A stretch of 64,000 nt of DNA from Toxotes chatareus (lineage: Eukaryota > Chordata > Actinopteri > Toxotidae), in NCBI GenBank assembly GCA_016801885.1, contig CM028901.1:8985283-9049282 (forward strand). Direction: 5' to 3'. Both the position numbers and the translations under genes were made by a program. Of this stretch, positions 25,432-36,450 are shown in pieces. How positions within the stretch are numbered: position 1 is the stretch's first letter; each line of letters begins with the position of its first letter. The notes under the pieces are model-generated. The model was not told the origin of the DNA, did not search any database, and saw only the letters and a program-made list of their open reading frames with translations.

Positions 25432-26770
25432 TCCTCATCGCTTTTCACTTTCAGTATCTCTCCTCAGCCTAAAACAGCATTCAAATATCACCACTCAGAT
25501 TACATTCTTAAGTACCAGTGGAACAGAGGTCCATGTTCTGTCTTTGTGTGTGAGTAAGACAGAGTTTGAGGGCATGCGTGCACATAATATGTACACGTGA
25601 CCTATTACTAATCACATTCCTTGGCTCATTTATTTCTATTTATTCAAAATGATTCAGATCAGAGGTGCAAAATCTGAATATTTGACTGAGTCTATGTGGT
25701 TATATCCCAATTTCACATTGCTGGATGACACACCACTGCAGTTGATGAGAGGGTGGTGTGTGATGTGATGCACGTCTCCCTGCTGAGTCTGTGCGTAAAC
25801 ACACCATCCCTGTCCCTGTTTTAGTTTCTGTGAGAATCAGGTGCCCTTTGCTGCAGGCCAAGTGCCTGATTTTATCTGCTTTAGTAAATCATGGCAAAGG
25901 ATGAAAGAGGTAGCACACACACACACACACACATGCAGGCAGCCTCTTCTGTACACAGTATTTGTATGTAATCAGTGGAAAGACACAAGGTGTTGATGTC
26001 AAAACATTCTCCCTTATTCATAGATTATATGATATAGATGTAAAATTTATATTACATATTGAATCATATCTACTAAAGATAATGCAGTCCCTTTAAACCC
26101 CTTTTAAAGCACAAGTTTTATCACTTTTCCTCCCCTCACTTTTATAGTCAGTCTTCTGTTTTTTTCTGTGGTTTTCATGGGAGCAATTGACTTGTGGATG
26201 AGACACGGTTGTAGCTTATAAACAAATTCACAAATGAATTATTCAGTGTGATATGGGAAGTATTGGCTCATGTCAGACACCTGGGGTGTTTGTTGATGAG
26301 ATCACCGTACAGAACATATGGAGACATTTAACACAAATATCATGATTCATTTTGTACTGTGTTTCAGCTCTGTTACGTATGTCTTCCTGCATTTTTTTAA
26401 CTGAGCTTTTCTGGGCTTGAACTAGGCTTTGATGCTTTAATCAATGAGTAGAATCAGGCACCATTTTGCCTTATCCTGCTGCCTGATGAATATCTGTTTT
26501 CATTGTCAGTACAGGTTTGATTTTGCTCATCCACATCCGTCACTGATCAGCTTCTTCCAAAAAAAAAAAAATTATTAACAGCTGCCATTAATGAGTCAGA
26601 TGTAGAACTGACTGATGTTTAGTGTGGACCACATATGTTTCAAGTGCCTTCTATTTTAAGTCTGTGTGTTAAAGCACAATCACACAGCATGCTTAGCCAA
26701 AGTTCTGCTTCTACTGCCTTAAATGTCCAAATGATTATAGTTATTTCAATAAAGATAGAGTGAATTACAG
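25432..26770 (+). other. wasf2: 3' untranslated region of wasf2
   Basis: No coding frame is seen. A short CA repeat lies near 25915-25932 and an AATAAA polyadenylation signal is at 26748-26753. The next signals belong to gpr3 on the other strand, so wasf2 and gpr3 converge here. Confidence 0.6.
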
Positions 26771-27239
26771 TGATTGTTTAGATCTCTTGTCTGTGGGAAT
26801 GTGTGAATAGTGTATCTGCTATGTTGTGTTAAATAAGTTCTGAGGAATGGCAAGCCTTGGCCTCATGCTTTATCTATGACGCATCCTCTTTATGTCAGTG
26901 CTATACTCCTTTTCACAGTGCCCAGTGCTGATTGTGTAGGGAGTGTGAAAATGAATCGACTGGATAAAAGTAAAAAAAAAAAAAAGTAGAGTAGGAGGAG
27001 AGAAAAACCTCTTGCATAATCACTGCATCCTCATGGCAAGGCTGCTTTGTAGATTTTGAAAGGCTGCAGTGGGTGCAGAGTGATGGTAATAACATTAAAG
27101 ATTGCTTTAGCCACCAAATAATTTAGGATACAGGAATAGAAAGCAGCAGACTGCCTAATTGAGATAAAGGGAGAGAGAGACAGAGAGAGACGAGCACACT
27201 AAAAGCCTCTGCAGCAGTGAAGAGTGCTGACATCACGCA

Positions 27240-27859
27240 GTAGAAAAGAAGCATATTTTTTATTCATCAGTATAAAATATTCATTTCAAAAAGGTTGTGC
27301 AACACGAACATATGGTCAGTACCTTTCAAAGTGCCTTTAACAGCATGTGCAAAATAGAATCTCAAAGATCTAGAACACTGTTTTCTAGACATTCAAGTAA
27401 ATAAAATTGGGCTTTGGATTTCACAAGTCATTACACTGTGATAGATTTACAATTAAAACCCATCCCTTCTTTCATCTTAAAGTGCAGATGGTCATTAAAT
27501 CCACTTTTTATGAGTGGGGACATTTATACCATCCCTGTGATTGTTTCATTCTGGGGATCCAGTGTAGCTACAATTGACTGTGGATGAGGCACAAAGTACA
27601 CACAAAACAGTACATTTAATCTTCGCAACAATAGTCGCAACAGCAGAGCTGTTCCACCAACATGGCTGCCGGCCAGGACAGTTCAGTACATTCTGATTTC
27701 TTGAAGGACGTTTTCTCTCAGAGAAGTGCTGCTTGTGTGTGTGGGAGTGTGTATGAGGCTTCATGTTCTGAGTCTGGATGACAGTCAGTGCAGCTATGTG
27801 TGTATCTTGGCACACAAACAGTGATATGTCTAGCATAGATTGTGTGTTGGTTTGGCAGT
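27240..27859 (-). other. gpr3: 3' untranslated region of gpr3
   Basis: On the minus strand this follows the gpr3 stop codon. An AATAAA signal (plus-strand TTTATT at 27259-27264) gives a plausible transcript end about 600 bp after the stop. The convergent wasf2 3' UTR ends roughly 0.5 kb away. Confidence 0.5.
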
Positions 27860-28852
27860 CTACACATCCACTGGGTAGTGTATGTGTGTGTTGAGTGTGT
27901 ATCTGTGGGGGCAGCAGGCCTGGAGCAGCACCTTACGAATGTCTTTATTTCTCAGACTGTAGAGGATGGGGTTCAGCAGGGAGCTGCCTGCAGCTGGCAC
28001 CAAGGTGGCATAGGTGTACAGAGGAGGGCTGGACGCATCTCCCAGCAGGCCCCAGAGGGAGAAAGGCATCCAGCAGCCCACAAACACACTGAGGACCAGG
28101 ATCAACCGAGAGAAGCCCCTTCCGCTGCTGCGATTGCTTGCATATGATTGGTTGGTTGGGAGGAAGTGCCTCTGGGTGGCGATGGCGTGGGCGTGCCGCC
28201 TTGCCACACGGCAGATCCCAGCGTACAATTGCAGGGTTACCATGACAACCACCAAGAAGCCACCACACAGCAGCGATAGGTAAGTGCGGGTTAGAGGTCG
28301 TGCTACTGAACAGGAGTCTGGCTCTCGAAGACAGTGCCATCCCATTGCTGGTCCCGCCCCGATGACACATGCACCCAACCAGACCAGCAGCAGGAGGACG
28401 GCAGCTCTGCGACGCGACTGGCCTGAGCCATAGGTGAGGGCGTGGCTCAAGGACAGGTATCGGTCCAGAGCGACACCCATCAGGCTGCAGAGCGAGGCAG
28501 TCAGTGATGTCACCAGCAGTCCTGAGGTTAGCAATTCTGACCAATCACTGGACTTCACACAGAAACGGAAGAGGAAGTGAAGGATCAGAGCAACACCTGC
28601 CAGGAGATCCGCCAATCCAAGGCTGGCCAGCAGCAGGAAAACAGGGGCGCGTAGAGACGGGGTGGCCAAGATGGTGGTTACAACGATTGCATTCTCAGTG
28701 GCGATGAGAGTTCCTGAAACACACAGGGCCACGCCCCAAACGGTGAGAGGCGGGACTTCATATGGAGATGAGGTATCCAGCTGGTCCACAGGGAAGAAGG
28801 GGTCCGCACCTGAGGACTCATCCCAGCCCAGGTCAGAGGCGTTCAGTATCAT
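27860..28852 (-). CDS. gpr3: G protein-coupled receptor 3 (constitutive Gs-coupled receptor)
   Basis: A single-exon frame of 330 residues, the same length as human GPR3. Family members raise cAMP without an added ligand, keeping oocytes in meiotic arrest and acting in neurons and brown fat in mammals. Seven hydrophobic segments are visible. Class A marks are the TM1 asparagine (TENAIVV), LGLADLLAG in TM2, LDRYLSLSHALTY at the end of TM3, a TM4 tryptophan (VWLGA), QLYAGICRVARRHAHAIA after TM5, CWMPF in TM6, GDASSPPLYTYATLVPA before TM7, NPILYSLRNKDIRKVL in TM7/helix 8, a CC pair for palmitoylation and the C-terminus PVDV. The start follows a splice-like acceptor on the minus strand (about 28880), so a 5' non-coding exon lies upstream. 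Position between wasf2 and cd164l2 agrees with mammalian order and separates it from the paralogues gpr6 and gpr12. Confidence 0.94.
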   Translation of the reverse strand: MILNASDLGWDESSGADPFFPVDQLDTSSPYEVPPLTVWGVALCVSGTLIATENAIVVTTILATPSLRAPVFLLLASLGLADLLAGVALILHFLFRFCVKSSDWSELLTSGLLVTSLTASLCSLMGVALDRYLSLSHALTYGSGQSRRRAAVLLLLVWLGACVIGAGPAMGWHCLREPDSCSVARPLTRTYLSLLCGGFLVVVMVTLQLYAGICRVARRHAHAIATQRHFLPTNQSYASNRSSGRGFSRLILVLSVFVGCWMPFSLWGLLGDASSPPLYTYATLVPAAGSSLLNPILYSLRNKDIRKVLLQACCPHRYTLNTHIHYPVDV

Positions 28853-29388
28853 GGCCGGTCAGCAGTCACACAAACACAACCTAAGAGAGAGAGAAAATGA
28901 GAATCATGTTTGACATTAGCTCTCATGGCTCATTAGTGCGTCTCCATTTGTCCATTAAACAGCCTTTTCCCGACCAGAAGCTGTAGTTTCAGCCTGTGGA
29001 GCCGCTGGAGGCCGGATGATGCACCAGATAGCAGAAAAGAATTGGGGTGATGGAGTACTTATAATCTCGCTTTCCTGTTATCTAGATTAACATCATTAGT
29101 GCATTAAGTGGTATTTGTTATTGTCATGCCATGTATTTCCTTTTCTATTGTTTTTATCATAGAGAGGGATAAAAAAGATTTAGTTTCATTTAATTTAATT
29201 TAATTTTAATTGAATTCTAATTGAATTATTGGAACAGAAGCATAACATGCAATATTGACTGATTAGACTTATAAGCCTCATATTGTAGCACATAATTATG
29301 TTTTTTTAATAACCTGTAAATATGTTCATTTTTTATCACAGATTTTCTTTTTTTTTTAAAAAACAGTAGGCTGGTTTTGAAGTGCCAG

Positions 29389-29396
29389 TGACGTCA
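29389..29396. promoter_or_regulatory. gpr3: Full palindromic CRE (TGACGTCA) upstream of gpr3
   Basis: A perfect 8-base cAMP response element lies 537 bp upstream of the gpr3 start codon, in the leader intron or proximal promoter. CREB/ATF binding is inferred from the motif. Confidence 0.5.
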
Positions 29397-30515
29397 CGAT
29401 CTGTGCTCGTGCGGGAAGTCAAGCAAAATTAATCAATATGTCGGCTTAATGCAACGCGATAGATAGAGTTACCAGAGCATTGATGCATCATTAGGTTATA
29501 ATCGATTAAACTATCTCTAACGAATCTTTTTCTCTTGCACGTCACATTAAATCCGGGCTCTCGTTGCCTCTCTGCTCTTGATCTCATCCTGCACACATTT
29601 CAGAACCATCCCAACATTGTAAATATCTGTAAAGTGAATTCCAGACTTGTCTTGGGAGATGCAGTTTGAGGCTTCCCTCCTTGTTTGTCAAATGTCCAAA
29701 CATAATGTTCAACAAGAGGCACGACACTGTGTAAACCTCGGACACATTCTACATGTTCTGTGCACTGCTCCATATCTGGAACGAGAAATCCTGCACAGTT
29801 AATAAGGCTACAATTAGGCTATTTAAAGAATTCGCCTGTTACAAGGTTTAGATGCCTGTGGTCTCTGGTATGTTATCTTCGTGTTCTTTACCACATGACA
29901 AAATGTACTGCATGTCGACTGAAAGGAAATAGGGAAATACCACATGGTTTCTGTATAACATTAACGTTATTTAAAGTTTTTGATTTGTTTTTTGCTCCTA
30001 CAGGAGGAGACTTTTTTTTTGAGGCATCAGGAGTCTTTCATCTTCCCCCTCTCGCATCTCAGCGTGGGGGGTATATCCCACCTCCTATAGAGCGGAGGAC
30101 CCTATTGTATAATACAATTGCGGGCTCACTGCACCACAGAGGATGTCCCCAACACACCTAGGCACACATGAACACCGCACAGATACATAAATGTGCACCT
30201 ATTTATTTTTCATCTCACCTTATTAACACGATTCCGTGGTTCCTTTGCAGGAGTTGAACAGATTTGTTCTCTTATAAGATCCAAGCCAAACCGGTAGGGA
30301 TGAAGTTGATGGTGTCCGATGTGATGCTCGGCTCCGGTTTATATCAGGAGGACAGTCCTCGTGTACGGTGCTCTTTGCTCCTGTCTTCATCAAAGTTGCG
30401 CCAAACTCTCACTTGGCGTCTCTTGCATCTCTTTTTCTTCAGTCTCAGCCCGGAGCGCGTATGGGAGGCAGAATGGGTGCTCTTGCGCGCGGACTCATCC
30501 ACAATAGAGCCTGCC

Positions 30516-30545
30516 TGACGTCAGTGACTGGGAGGCTCGACCAAT
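30516..30545. promoter_or_regulatory. Second full CRE with adjacent CCAAT box
   Basis: A perfect TGACGTCA at 30516-30523 is followed at 30541-30545 by CCAAT in a CpG-rich patch. The CRE plus CCAAT combination with 17 bases between is typical of real promoters. It is a candidate promoter for gpr3 (leftward) or for an unannotated rightward transcript. Confidence 0.5.
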
Positions 30546-31552
30546 CAGGGGCCAGCGCTGAAGATGCGGGCAGAGCAGGGAGGGGATGAATATGGAGTAA
30601 TTTCATTCAGAAAAATGCGGCATCTCTGTAGCCCCTCCCTCTGCGGTTCACTTCTGTTCTCATTTCTTGTAAATAATCACCGCCGATTGACACCCCCACC
30701 CACCCCCCAACACACACTTTTTCTCAATAAGACCCAGAGGCCTGGTTGAATGAGAGGATATTGTTTTGTGTTGGGCAGGGCTCATAGGTGTCGAGCTGTT
30801 GGGGGAGGGGGCTCAGGGCTGGCGCTGTCCTCGGTGCTGAAACGCATCAGGATGACTCATGGGGAGATGTCCTGCTCAGCCGCAACCATCTGTGAGAAAC
30901 AGACACTTCAAGTGAAACCTGCCCACCCAAATGGGCAGGTTTAGGAACAATTATTCTCAAAATGTGAGATAATTAGCCCTTTACACACCACAAACTATGG
31001 TTTCTGTTCTTACACATTCTTATTCTTATTCTACACAGCGCGAGGAGTTTGTGTATGTGCAGAGATCGGCTGAAACAATAACACACATAATAATTTAATC
31101 TAATACAACATCTGTACAAACAGCTTCAAAATGAACCATAGACTTCAGTAAACACCTCCCTGACACTGTTTATTGAAATTAGACATTATAAGCTTTACAC
31201 GTGTAATCTCAAACCCCTGATATCGTTTAGAAAATAGGCCGGTGCGTGATAGGTACAATACAGGCATGAAGAGATTTGTGTTTTTGGTGTGGTGTGGTGT
31301 GGTGAGGGGTTTTCCCGCACTCAGACAATATTTCTTTCGTTTGTTATTACATCCCTTGATTTGTCATTTGATTTAAGCATCAGCTCATAGAAGGACAAGC
31401 CCCTGCCCACCTACAGTAACAGAACAGTAGCAGGGGGACTCATGGCTTCCCCGGTTTGATAGTGAGCGTGGGTACTGCAGAATGGGCCGAACTGCCGTCT
31501 ACGTGGTCGCGCATATCAATGCGCTCACTCGGGGAATCTCGTCCCGCTCGAG

Positions 31553-31596
31553 CCATATTAGGACACGCTTCCTGCCGATAAACCCCTCCTACGTCA
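31553..31596. promoter_or_regulatory. CArG box (SRE core) plus CRE half-site
   Basis: CCATATTAGG at 31553-31562 is an exact serum-response-element core for SRF, and TACGTCA at 31590-31596 is a CRE-like site 27 bases on. The surroundings (31480-31600) are CpG-rich. The pairing resembles activity-induced promoters. Assignment to gpr3 is inference from position. Confidence 0.45.
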
Positions 31597-33116
31597 CCGA
31601 AATGATCTGAAGTGCAGCACTTGACACCTTAGAAGCCTGCATTATGCAGCTTCTCCACATTTCTGCAACATCAGAGTCGTTTTTCTTTCCTGAAAATCAT
31701 CTGCTCTTCACGTCCCATTATTCAAGACAAATTTGCTATTACCGCTACAAAAGAATTAAGTATGAATTAAGTAGTATAGTTTTCCTAATATCATAGGAAA
31801 ATTATACTAAAGCAATGCTGTGGAGTGTCCAGGTAACTGTCCCGTATAAAACACTGAAATGTGATGGATTCTTATTTTGTCCCCTGGACTCATGTCATTT
31901 ATTCAGGCAGATCGTGTATACTGTTGTAGCCTGCTAATACTAATAAGTCGTCTCACCGCCCCAGTAAATTGCAGCATTGTGCACCCGTTTGTCGCTGGTG
32001 TATCGATTAATCCCAGCGGTGGGTGCATCAGTGGAGGAGGAAATCGTGTTCAGCAGGACTGTGGAATATCCCTTTGTGTTCTTTTATATATACAACACAT
32101 AAAACCAGGCACCCAGTGGATCTGCACAGCTCTGCCCGGGCAATGACAGAGCATTACTGTACGAGATGTGGAGTGGAGTGAGCCAGGTCGCTGTGAGAGA
32201 AGGAAGTGGTAGTGGTGGTGATGGTGGAATTCACCGCATAAAGCTGGGAAGTGTGTCGTGATGCTAGGCTTAATTCACCTGGCTTTAAGAGCTTGGTTCG
32301 GGGGTATGAGTCAGTGCATGACAAGCAGAGCACCCTGAGCTCCCTTTTAGTCTTCTCCATTTGCTTTTTCCTGAGCTTTTATACAGCTAGTGAAGAGTAT
32401 TTCAGTAATTATTTAGTACTTGCTTCATATATGGACTTCATCATCTACCCTGAGCCGTTTGTGACAATCAAATCAGTTATTTTTGATCTTTGAGGGGATT
32501 GACAAGTGACCAAGCAGCACTTCATCACAGTCAGTGACACATTCGAGGTGGTAATTGACTATTGACGTACAGGCTTTCTACTGCATGTAGTCACATAAGG
32601 TCTGACCACCTCCACCTCCCACGCCGATGTCATTGTGTGACATTCACACCTGCAGTATATTTGGGTTTGTCTTAGTTGATTTGAATCACTCAAGACACAT
32701 GTTGTTAACTACTATATCAAAATCAAAATGAATACCCAGATAGTGTTATTAAAGTGTCTTAATCAGAGCTTTTCACAGTGGACACCTGTGAGTCTTGAGA
32801 TAAATTTACTCTTGTTGGTTCTTGTTCATTTCCCAGAACAGTGATTACCACCTTTAATTTGTTTGTGATAGCTTTAAATACAGCTACTTGATACCTCTTG
32901 TCACATTATGACCTTATCATGGACCAAAGCTGCAATCAGTTTAATTGAAGAGTACTTTTTTCCTTTTCAGGTCATTTGATTGTAAGTATATGTAGAGGCC
33001 TGGAGAGGTGATCTAGTATTTCACAAGGAAAAAGCAAAGAAAGTTGTACAACATAAATACATTTTTAGCCATAGTAGCAGTGTGGCTTGCAGTGTTGGTA
33101 TTTCAGTCAGTTCATC

Positions 33117-33275
33117 ACTTTGATCTTAAATATCCCAACAGCTGTTGGCTGGATATCTATGAAGTTTGGTACAGACATTCACAGTCCCCAGAGGGCAGGC
33201 TGTAAAAGCTTTGATCTCTTGACATTTCATCTACCCTGAGGGGTCCTGAGCCCTGGATTGGGAACCACAGTCCTA
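33117..33275. repeat. Interspersed repeat fragment
   Basis: ATATCTATGAAGTTTGGTAC followed by ACAGACATTCACAGTCCCCA and, further on, GATTGGGAACCAC are phrases of a repeat common in teleost genomes. No frame or ends are discernible. It lies just before the first cd164l2 exon. Confidence 0.5.
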
Positions 33276-33675
33276 GGACAAACACACAGTTTCAACATCT
33301 GAATAATGATAAATAGAAAAATACAAAATATTAATTAAAAAAATACACCTGATGGCTAAACATGTGCTGTTTGTAAAGACATACAGTGTATGTGAATGCT
33401 GGCATGTGTGCATGCACTGCCTGCTGAGGTAAACAGGTGTCAGTCCGTCCAAACTGGTGTGTGTTTCAGGAGTGCTGAGGTGGGCCAATTGGTTGCCAGG
33501 GGAACCAAGTCTGGGTGTCGCTCATGTTACACACAGGTCTCTGTCTCTCCTGTCTTTTTCTCTCTGTGTTGTACCCAGGAAGCACATCTCTATTTGCAAC
33601 TACTGGATACCCTTTTGAGAACTACATCCAACTCAGATCATCAGCGTTTCCAGCTAGTGCTCTGTGGCTATCAGG

Positions 33676-34281
33676 ATGCAGCAGTTGGTTCTGAAGGTCC
33701 TTTGCTCCTCACTGCTCCTTCTAGCAGTGCTGCCCTCTGTCTACTCACAGTCAGGTAGGGATGCCTCTGCATCTCTTGAATACTTTCTTACTGTATGACT
33801 GTCTTGAGAGAAATCTGTTGGTGTCTTCCTACACTTTGTATCTAGTCTCTCCTTTCCTTGACTCTACCCAGTACTTGATTGGAGTCTTTCCATGGTACTT
33901 TCTCTCCTGTAATTTACTGTGAAGACGGCTTGTTCTTCTGTATTCTGTTCAAATGGACAACAAGTAAATGTGTCAGAGGTGAATGAAGACCTACCATCCT
34001 TTCTTTGACACAGCTCTTGTCTTTTGTCCACTCACTTTTTCTGTTCTGACACTGTCTAGAGTGGTGGTTATTATTTTGCTTTTAAGATATTTCTGGGTGA
34101 AGATAACTGTGCATTGGCCAATCAATTGGCATTGACGGACATTTCCAAGTGACTGCCAGCTTTTTTTTTTTCCTACAGACTGTTCCCAAGCCACGTCATG
34201 TGATCTGTGTGTTGGAGACTCCATGCTCAACCTGACAGGCTGTGTCTGGAGGCTTTGTCCAGATGGTGATGCGCCCATATG

Positions 34282-34312
<31 letters not shown>

Positions 34313-35326
34313 TGACCTCTGATAGTAATTCAATCATCACAGCTACTGTAACATAAGCTTCCCTGGTTTGTACAAGATGACTGAATTATTTAGTATGCTA
34401 GGAACGCACACAGAACAGAGACAGACACACACAGTTACGCACACACTAAAATGCTTGTTCTCTCTGTCTCAGGTAATGATACAGGCCTGTGTGTGACTGA
34501 TGAGGGCGACTCAGCAGACAACGGCATGAACTGTAGCTGGACCAGAGTGTCTGAATTGTGCACAGGTAGAAAACAATTCCCTGTGAAACTAACACGAATC
34601 ATTTCTGTGCAATTTCAGTATCTCTGATCTCTTTTGTTTGTTTCATTTCCCAGTTGTAGAGACTGTAGCTGAGGGAGGAAGTGAAGGTGACTCGGGTAAA
34701 TTGTATCAGCTCTACTCCAGCATCCCCTCACACCACCTTCCCCTTTCTCTTGCGTCAAACATTTATTATTCCCATAAGAGCTGAGTAAAATGTTCCCCAA
34801 TGCCACTCACTCCTCTTTTTCCACCCTAGCTTGCTTTTATGTAATTTCACCTATTAAACCCATTTACCCATTAAGCTCTGTCCTTTCCCTCCAGGTGATG
34901 GCAGTAACACTAAATCACCCCCAGAGTTCTCCCAGGCCAAGTTTGACATGTCCAGTTTCATTGGCGGTATCATACTGGTTCTGTGTCTGCAGGCAGGTGG
35001 CTTCTTCGCCATGCGCTTCCTCAAATCCAAAGAGCAGAGCAGCTATGACCCCATGTGAGTTTGTGCATGTAGGTGTTAGAGAACCGAGAATTTAGCGTGA
35101 CTGTATCAGTTTAAGTATGTGCATGTAAATATGCTCATGTCATTGTGTGAAGTGATCATGTGTTGGCGCAACGGCAGCCTCTAGTGGCAGGAGCGATCAA
35201 CAGCACCCAATGTGCAGGGCGACTCACCTTCAACATCCCTCTAGATTGTGTTTTGATTATCATCACTGGCCCCATCTGTCCATATCACAATTCTTTCTGT
35301 CCTCACACAGAGAGCAGCCACAATGA
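33676..35326 (+). CDS. cd164l2: CD164 sialomucin-like 2, type I membrane protein, six coding exons
   Basis: Exons 33676-33754, 34179-34265, 34473-34565, 34654-34695, 34895-35054 and 35311-35326 join in phase to 158 residues; human CD164L2 is 174. The start gives a clear signal peptide (residues 1 to about 24, a leucine-rich core ending VYSQS). The ectodomain has paired cysteines (CDLCVGD, TGCVWRLC, LCVTD, MNCSWTRVSELC) spaced as in the CD164 family, and N-glycosylation sites NLT and NCS. A Ser/Gly/Glu stretch leads to one membrane helix (about 116-136, FIGGIILVLCLQAGGFF) and a short tail with KSKEQSSYDP. The last exon adds only IEQPQ; reading on past the exon 5 donor would instead stop after one methionine. 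All introns but the last share one phase. A 5' exon with acceptor near 33580 contains the leader. Confidence 0.88.
34279..34310. repeat. (CA)n microsatellite
   Basis: A run of about 15 CA dinucleotides in cd164l2 intron 2, just after the exon 2 donor. Confidence 0.9.
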
Positions 35327-36450
35327 AGACATGATCTGTGAAGGACAAGCAGATGAGGGTGGAGGACAGCAGAGCAGTGACTCATCGACTTATGACGAAA
35401 AGTTTTTTTTTTTTTTCCTGAGCCCCTGTCATTTCTAGTTTTGTCCCCATTTTTACCCCTGAGGATTGGGTTTGTTTATAAGAGGATATTTTTCTCAGAT
35501 TACTGCATTTGGTAAAGAGTGTCTGTGCATTAGTTCACTCTCTGTGACAACATATTTATATTTCAGAGACATTTTGGCTGTTAGTCTTCATACAGTCAGA
35601 CACCTTTACCCTTGTGATTAACACCCAACATAATCCTTCACAAAACTAATTTAACTAGTTAAGAGTTTGTCCTTTTACAAACAACAAGCAACTTACTGTA
35701 TCAAATGAGCTGTTTCAACTGTGTAAACAGTACAGTGCAGTTAAGGGAAAGGGTGATATAATCCCATGTACACAGAAGGTTAGACAAGGTCATTACAGGC
35801 ATTACAGGACTTTTTTCAAGAACACTAAAAAAGGCCAGAATGAGGCTGTGGAACATGATCATCTTAGAGTACTTCTGTATTTCATGTAGAGTTGTGAAAC
35901 TTCATAATGTTTTAATGAAACCAAAAATACGTATATACACATATGTCTCTTATTTATTTATTTTATATATTAACTTGTGTGTGAAATAGTTCATCTGGGG
36001 ACCCTGAGGAGTCATCTTGAGGGTTCCTGGTGGTCCCTAGACCCCCCTTTTGGGAGCATAGAAAATGATACTTCAAACTCTAACATCCAAGGTGTAATAG
36101 AAGTGGTAGACCTTCAAGCTTCATAAAGACCCCCAATATGGCTCTAGCGCTACGCTACTTTGATTTGTGTGTTTTTGTTTTGAATTGTCAGTAGCTTGAA
36201 GTCTTTTTTTTTATAAGTTCATTTTCATGGAGGAGATATCAGGTTTGATTGCTCATATTTATGTAACATACAAATAAGCTTTAACCCCTGAGTGACAGTT
36301 GAAAGAGACGTGATGTGACCCTGTTTACTCTTGTTAATAATCGTTAGGTTGATTGTTATGAAATGTCTGGGATTTTTTTGGTGATGCCATTAGAATGGAA
36401 AAAGGTTTAACAAGGCTAGCAGTCTGAATAAATTAATAATAAATAATGCT
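35327..36450 (+). other. cd164l2: 3' untranslated region of cd164l2 (probable)
   Basis: No conserved frame. A poly-T run lies at about 35404-35417. Overlapping AATAAA-type signals occur at 36427-36432 and just after, a plausible transcript end. An open frame at the start of this stretch is read in a different frame from the spliced gene and is not supported. Confidence 0.4.

Larger units (their letters stand above)
28900..33585. other. Spacer between gpr3 and cd164l2; likely gpr3 leader intron and promoter
   Basis: No conserved coding frame is found. GC-rich patches with CpGs occur at about 30330-30560 and 31430-31620 and hold the CRE and CArG motifs listed separately. Since gpr3 is read leftwards and cd164l2 rightwards, this 4.7-kb spacer probably contains the promoters of both. 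A short interspersed repeat fragment is at about 33117-33275. The open frames near 29760, 30264 and 31877 show no recognisable family and are not called. Confidence 0.5.
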
